A stretch of 64,000 nt of DNA from Glandiceps talaboti (lineage: Eukaryota; Hemichordata; Enteropneusta; Spengelidae), in NCBI RefSeq assembly GCF_964340395.1, contig NC_135562.1, forward strand, positions 18,548,985 to 18,612,984, read 5' to 3'. The position numbers and the translations under genes were made by a program. This document shows, piece after piece, positions 62,001 to 64,000 of the stretch. The notes below the pieces were generated by a model. It searched no databases and had not been told where the DNA came from. It saw nothing but the letters and a program-made list of their open reading frames with translations. Position 1 is the first letter of the stretch; each line of letters opens with the position of its first letter.

Positions 62001-63741
62001 CTCGTCACTAGAGCCTGACGCATATGAGAGGAATTAGCTGAGCAAAATTTTACTTGTGGCAATTTCCTCCTACCGATTCCTCATGCGGGTAACATTTTGT
62101 GAGAATTTTGTCATCCGCATTGATGTATAACCTGTATTTTGAACTGGGCACACACATTTGGTACAGTACGTCATCACCAAGCATACACTCCTATAGAGCG
62201 TCGTGAGCATTTGGCTCAGCATTTACTGCACAAAGTGAGGAATGTGCCATGAGGAACCAAAATTATCGAACATGCTTGATATTTGGCTCATGTCCAACAT
62301 CTTACTAAAAGTTGCCCGCACACGAAAGGAATCGGTGCGAGGAAATTGTAATGAGTGACATTTTGCTCAAAGGGTCATTATTCCTCTCGTATGTGCCAGG
62401 CATAACATCGACATTAAATGATATTTGATAAAACTTCAAAGTATTCACACACTTTGTATTGAACAAATGTTGCTAAAGACCTACTTAATAATTTAGGTGT
62501 CTTCGAAGCGGCGATTCCTGTATCTCATGCTGGATTTGTGTTTGAAATGTACAGTAAGGGGGAACGTAGTGTGGTAAATGCTACAGAGGCAAATGTTCAC
62601 ATACATGTCCTGTACGGTTTCAGGTTAGAGTCTTGATATGTCCCGTTTGGGTACTTAATTAAGCCACGAGGTTTTCAAGAGATGCTTTGAAGGTGTCCTA
62701 AGTCAGGATGGTTTCGAACAGTAGACAGGCTACACATAAACGTAAATAAATGTGAAGGTTTCGTCATTTTTTCTTCTATTCAATGTTGTTGTAAACTAAT
62801 TGTTAGATTCTTGTCACTTGCGGGGAAAAATGTCTAAACTGCCAACAAGTTTGGAAAAAAAAAGGATGTGTTTGCGAGGCGAGCATGCACAATCCACCGT
62901 CTTTAAAATTTGTGTTCTGAACATGTGGCTAAACACAACTCTGTACACATAATTACATATATGCTTCCATGCATATATGCATTCTAAAGCGCACCTAAAC
63001 TCTCTATTCCGTACGATTTAAGGATGCGTTCACATTAATTTTAACATACACGGACAGCAACGAGTCCAGAGGTAGGAGTTATGTTATGAAGGTAGTTTTC
63101 GTCGTTTAATCAATTAACATTAATGAATGAGATAACCCTTGACTGATTTTTACATATTTGATATGCATAGAATACTGTATTATGAAGACAAGTAATTACA
63201 ACACCATATTCATATTTTACAGCCAATGCACGATAAACATTTGATAATATTTGTACTTATCCTACTGTTGGCTGATATTATTGTCTTAACTACTTGGCAA
63301 CTGGTTGATCCCTGCACAACGCGTGTTATTAAGGTGTCTACAAAAGTAAGTATTAATTCTCATAAAGAAATTAAATAGCCTTGGAAAATCAATAAACAAT
63401 GAATATTCATGAGATGTGTTACACCGAAGGGAGTGGGCACTCTGGAGTCATGAATTATTGTTCAGTCAAGAGTATATAAACTCCCATGATGCCTTGGCCA
63501 ACAGCAAAGATACTTAGTAAATACACACTGTCAATGCTTCTTTTCTTTTTTCTTCAATTCTTCATCAACAGAATATGGGAGATTTAATTACCCATATATT
63601 GAGAGTCCACTCGTGTTCCTCTAATCATTTCTGGTGGTGGTGTGGTATTATAACTGGACAGAAGGGACTACTACTGATATTTGGTTGCTTTCTTGCACAC
63701 GAAACAAGAAATATACAAGTAGAAGGTTTAAATGATTCGAG
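51754..63741 (+). CDS. Gene D: GABA-B-type class C GPCR, coding exons 1-15 (3' end beyond window)
   Basis: Coding exons are 51754-52005, 52448-52585, 52882-53052, 53800-53901, 54191-54256, 55194-55385, 55717-55869, 56958-57077, 57405-57471, 58368-58442, 58955-59105, 59337-59481, 61752-61859, 63223-63345 and 63572-63741. All join in frame, and the last two exons (TM6-TM7 and tail) lie to the right. It is the only copy on the plus strand. Differences from B and C: exon 12 is 6 bp longer (adds VN in the TM2-TM3 loop, KDNVNQRTTACL), the position of the GABBR1 acid is Val (LVHGFGYDA), and NSYEDHA is NSYACHA. The start chosen is the ATG shared by B and C; a second in-frame ATG at 51742 (reading MTTI) is unique to D and would add four residues. 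A CTAG acceptor at 51730-51733 again implies a leader exon upstream. Confidence 0.92.
52680..52723. repeat. Microsatellite (GTGA)n in intron 2 of gene D
   Basis: About 10 units. Confidence 0.95.
53936..54055. repeat. Microsatellite (CA)n(CATA)n in intron 4 of gene D
   Basis: Starts about 35 bp after the exon-4 donor, as in genes B and C. Confidence 0.95.
54470..54960. repeat. Two facing copies of the dispersed repeat in intron 5 of gene D
   Basis: The plus copy is at 54470-54620 (GAAATATTGGGGTTTCATCC). A reversed copy follows at about 54830-54960 (ATTTTAGAATTAACAGTGGT, CTGTGTTAACTC). Together they may form one larger inverted-repeat unit in intron 5. Confidence 0.45.
55982..56031. repeat. 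Microsatellite (TAC)n in intron 7 of gene D
   Basis: About 16 TAC units, similar to the tail of the LINE end at 27444-27463, but no LINE coding remnant precedes it. Confidence 0.95.
56225..56880 (+). repeat. C-rich dispersed repeat copies in intron 7 of gene D
   Basis: Bases 56225-56300 and 56740-56880 carry GTAAAATGTGAA, a C-run, TTTCTAAAACATGGTCCTCC and GTGACCCCCTCC, as in the family at 3440-3605. The second copy ends 70 bp before exon 8. The 440 bp between them show no recognisable feature. Confidence 0.55.
60102..60463. repeat. Long inverted repeat (arms about 95 bp, nearly identical) ending in (AAAC)n / (TTTG)n
   Basis: From TCCAACCACAGGGTGCTCAG the left arm reads through AAACAAAACAAAATAAACAT into (AAAC)n at 60176-60237. 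The right arm, 60366-60463, is its reverse complement with only a few changes. The spacer is about 120 bp. Near-identity of the arms suggests a recent inverted duplication. It lies in intron 12 of gene D. Confidence 0.8.
61450..61630. mobile_element. 181-bp foldback (hairpin) element
   Basis: The arms pair almost end to end: TAATAACACAAGCGCTCGGG on the left matches the reverse complement of the right end, followed by AATATCACA, TGCCTGC, CACTC, TTACCA and TGATGCC. The loop is only about 10 bp (near CTCGCCTTCGGC). No open frame. It is a non-autonomous inverted-repeat element in intron 12 of gene D. A GC-rich satellite-like stretch (GCCCGCGCG twice) lies about 360 bp to the left. Confidence 0.75.
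62013..62401. mobile_element. 389-bp MITE-like element with about 90-bp terminal inverted repeats
   Basis: The left end begins GCCTGACGCATATGAGAGGA and the right end, read on the other strand, begins GCCTGGCACATACGAGAGGA. Matching continues inward through GAGCAAAAT, CAATTTCCTC and ACCGATTCCT. No coding sequence is inside. It sits in intron 13 of gene D. I see no clear target-site duplication. Confidence 0.7.
62685..62725 (-). repeat. Single unit of the 39-bp minisatellite in intron 13 of gene D
   Basis: GGTGTCCTAAGTCAGGATGG and flanks, preceded by GAGATGCTTTGAA, equal one reversed unit. Since gene D is on the plus strand, the orientation relative to the gene is the same as in B and C. Confidence 0.7.
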
Positions 63742-64000
63742 GTATATAGAGTTAGTTGTTTCAGTTTATAAATCAAAGCAATTCATGGCGTTGATGCATT
63801 CGATTTCAGATGATAACACATAGTAGTTTCCATCCAGCCTTTAGTGACTGGCTTACATCGGATATGGACTAGTGGCTCAGTGATCTAAGGTACCGGTTGC
63901 ATAAAGAGGGCACTAGCTATTTGTCTTCTATTTCCCTAGGGCCCGATTTACTTAATAATGAATGTAATATGGAATGAAGTCAGTACTGGTGCCTGACACT

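Overview
This is a 64 kb piece of AT-rich animal genomic DNA. It has short exons of 64-255 bp with GT/AG borders, long introns, dense tetranucleotide microsatellites and many old transposon relics. The protein content points to an invertebrate animal. The expanded receptor family suggests a marine deuterostome (hemichordate, cephalochordate or echinoderm) or a lophotrochozoan, and I cannot decide between them from sequence alone.

The only convincing host genes form one cluster of four paralogous class C G-protein-coupled receptors of the GABA-B receptor family. Gene A (minus) shows only its first coding exon, at 370-624, and runs off the left edge. Gene B (minus, 6131-19160) and gene C (minus, 26934-45515) are complete, each with 17 coding exons that join in frame to about 780 and 771 residues. 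Gene D (plus, 51754-63741) shows coding exons 1-15 and runs off the right edge. C and D are divergent, separated by about 6.2 kb. Exon lengths and phases are almost identical between paralogs, and the introns still show homology, so the cluster arose by duplication of a whole gene. Each protein has a signal peptide, a Venus-flytrap ectodomain and (in B, C and most of D) seven transmembrane helices. The tails of B and C are only 43-51 residues, too short for the coiled coil used in GABBR1/GABBR2 heterodimers. One GABA-contacting acid of GABBR1 is replaced by Trp or Val.

Between and inside the genes lie mobile-element relics: two 5'-truncated non-LTR retrotransposon ends (about 27130-27470 and 42424-43207), a broken ORF at 44472-44924, and pieces of a dispersed protein family partly turned into a palindrome (32256-33346). 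There are also several hairpin or inverted-repeat elements (21225-21735, 60102-60463, 61450-61630, 62013-62401), a tRNA-like SINE head (12990-13062), and a 1.6 kb sequence present in opposite orientations (3600-5200 and 23010-24600). Minisatellites sit at equivalent intron positions in paralogs. A decayed extra copy of coding exon 1 lies inside intron 1 of gene C. The C/D intergenic region holds a divergent repeat array carrying five exact ATGCAAAT octamers, and a possible promoter and leader exon for gene D.

Most long open frames in the window (His-Thr-Tyr-Ile or Met-Tyr-Val-Cys repeats) are translated microsatellites, not genes.
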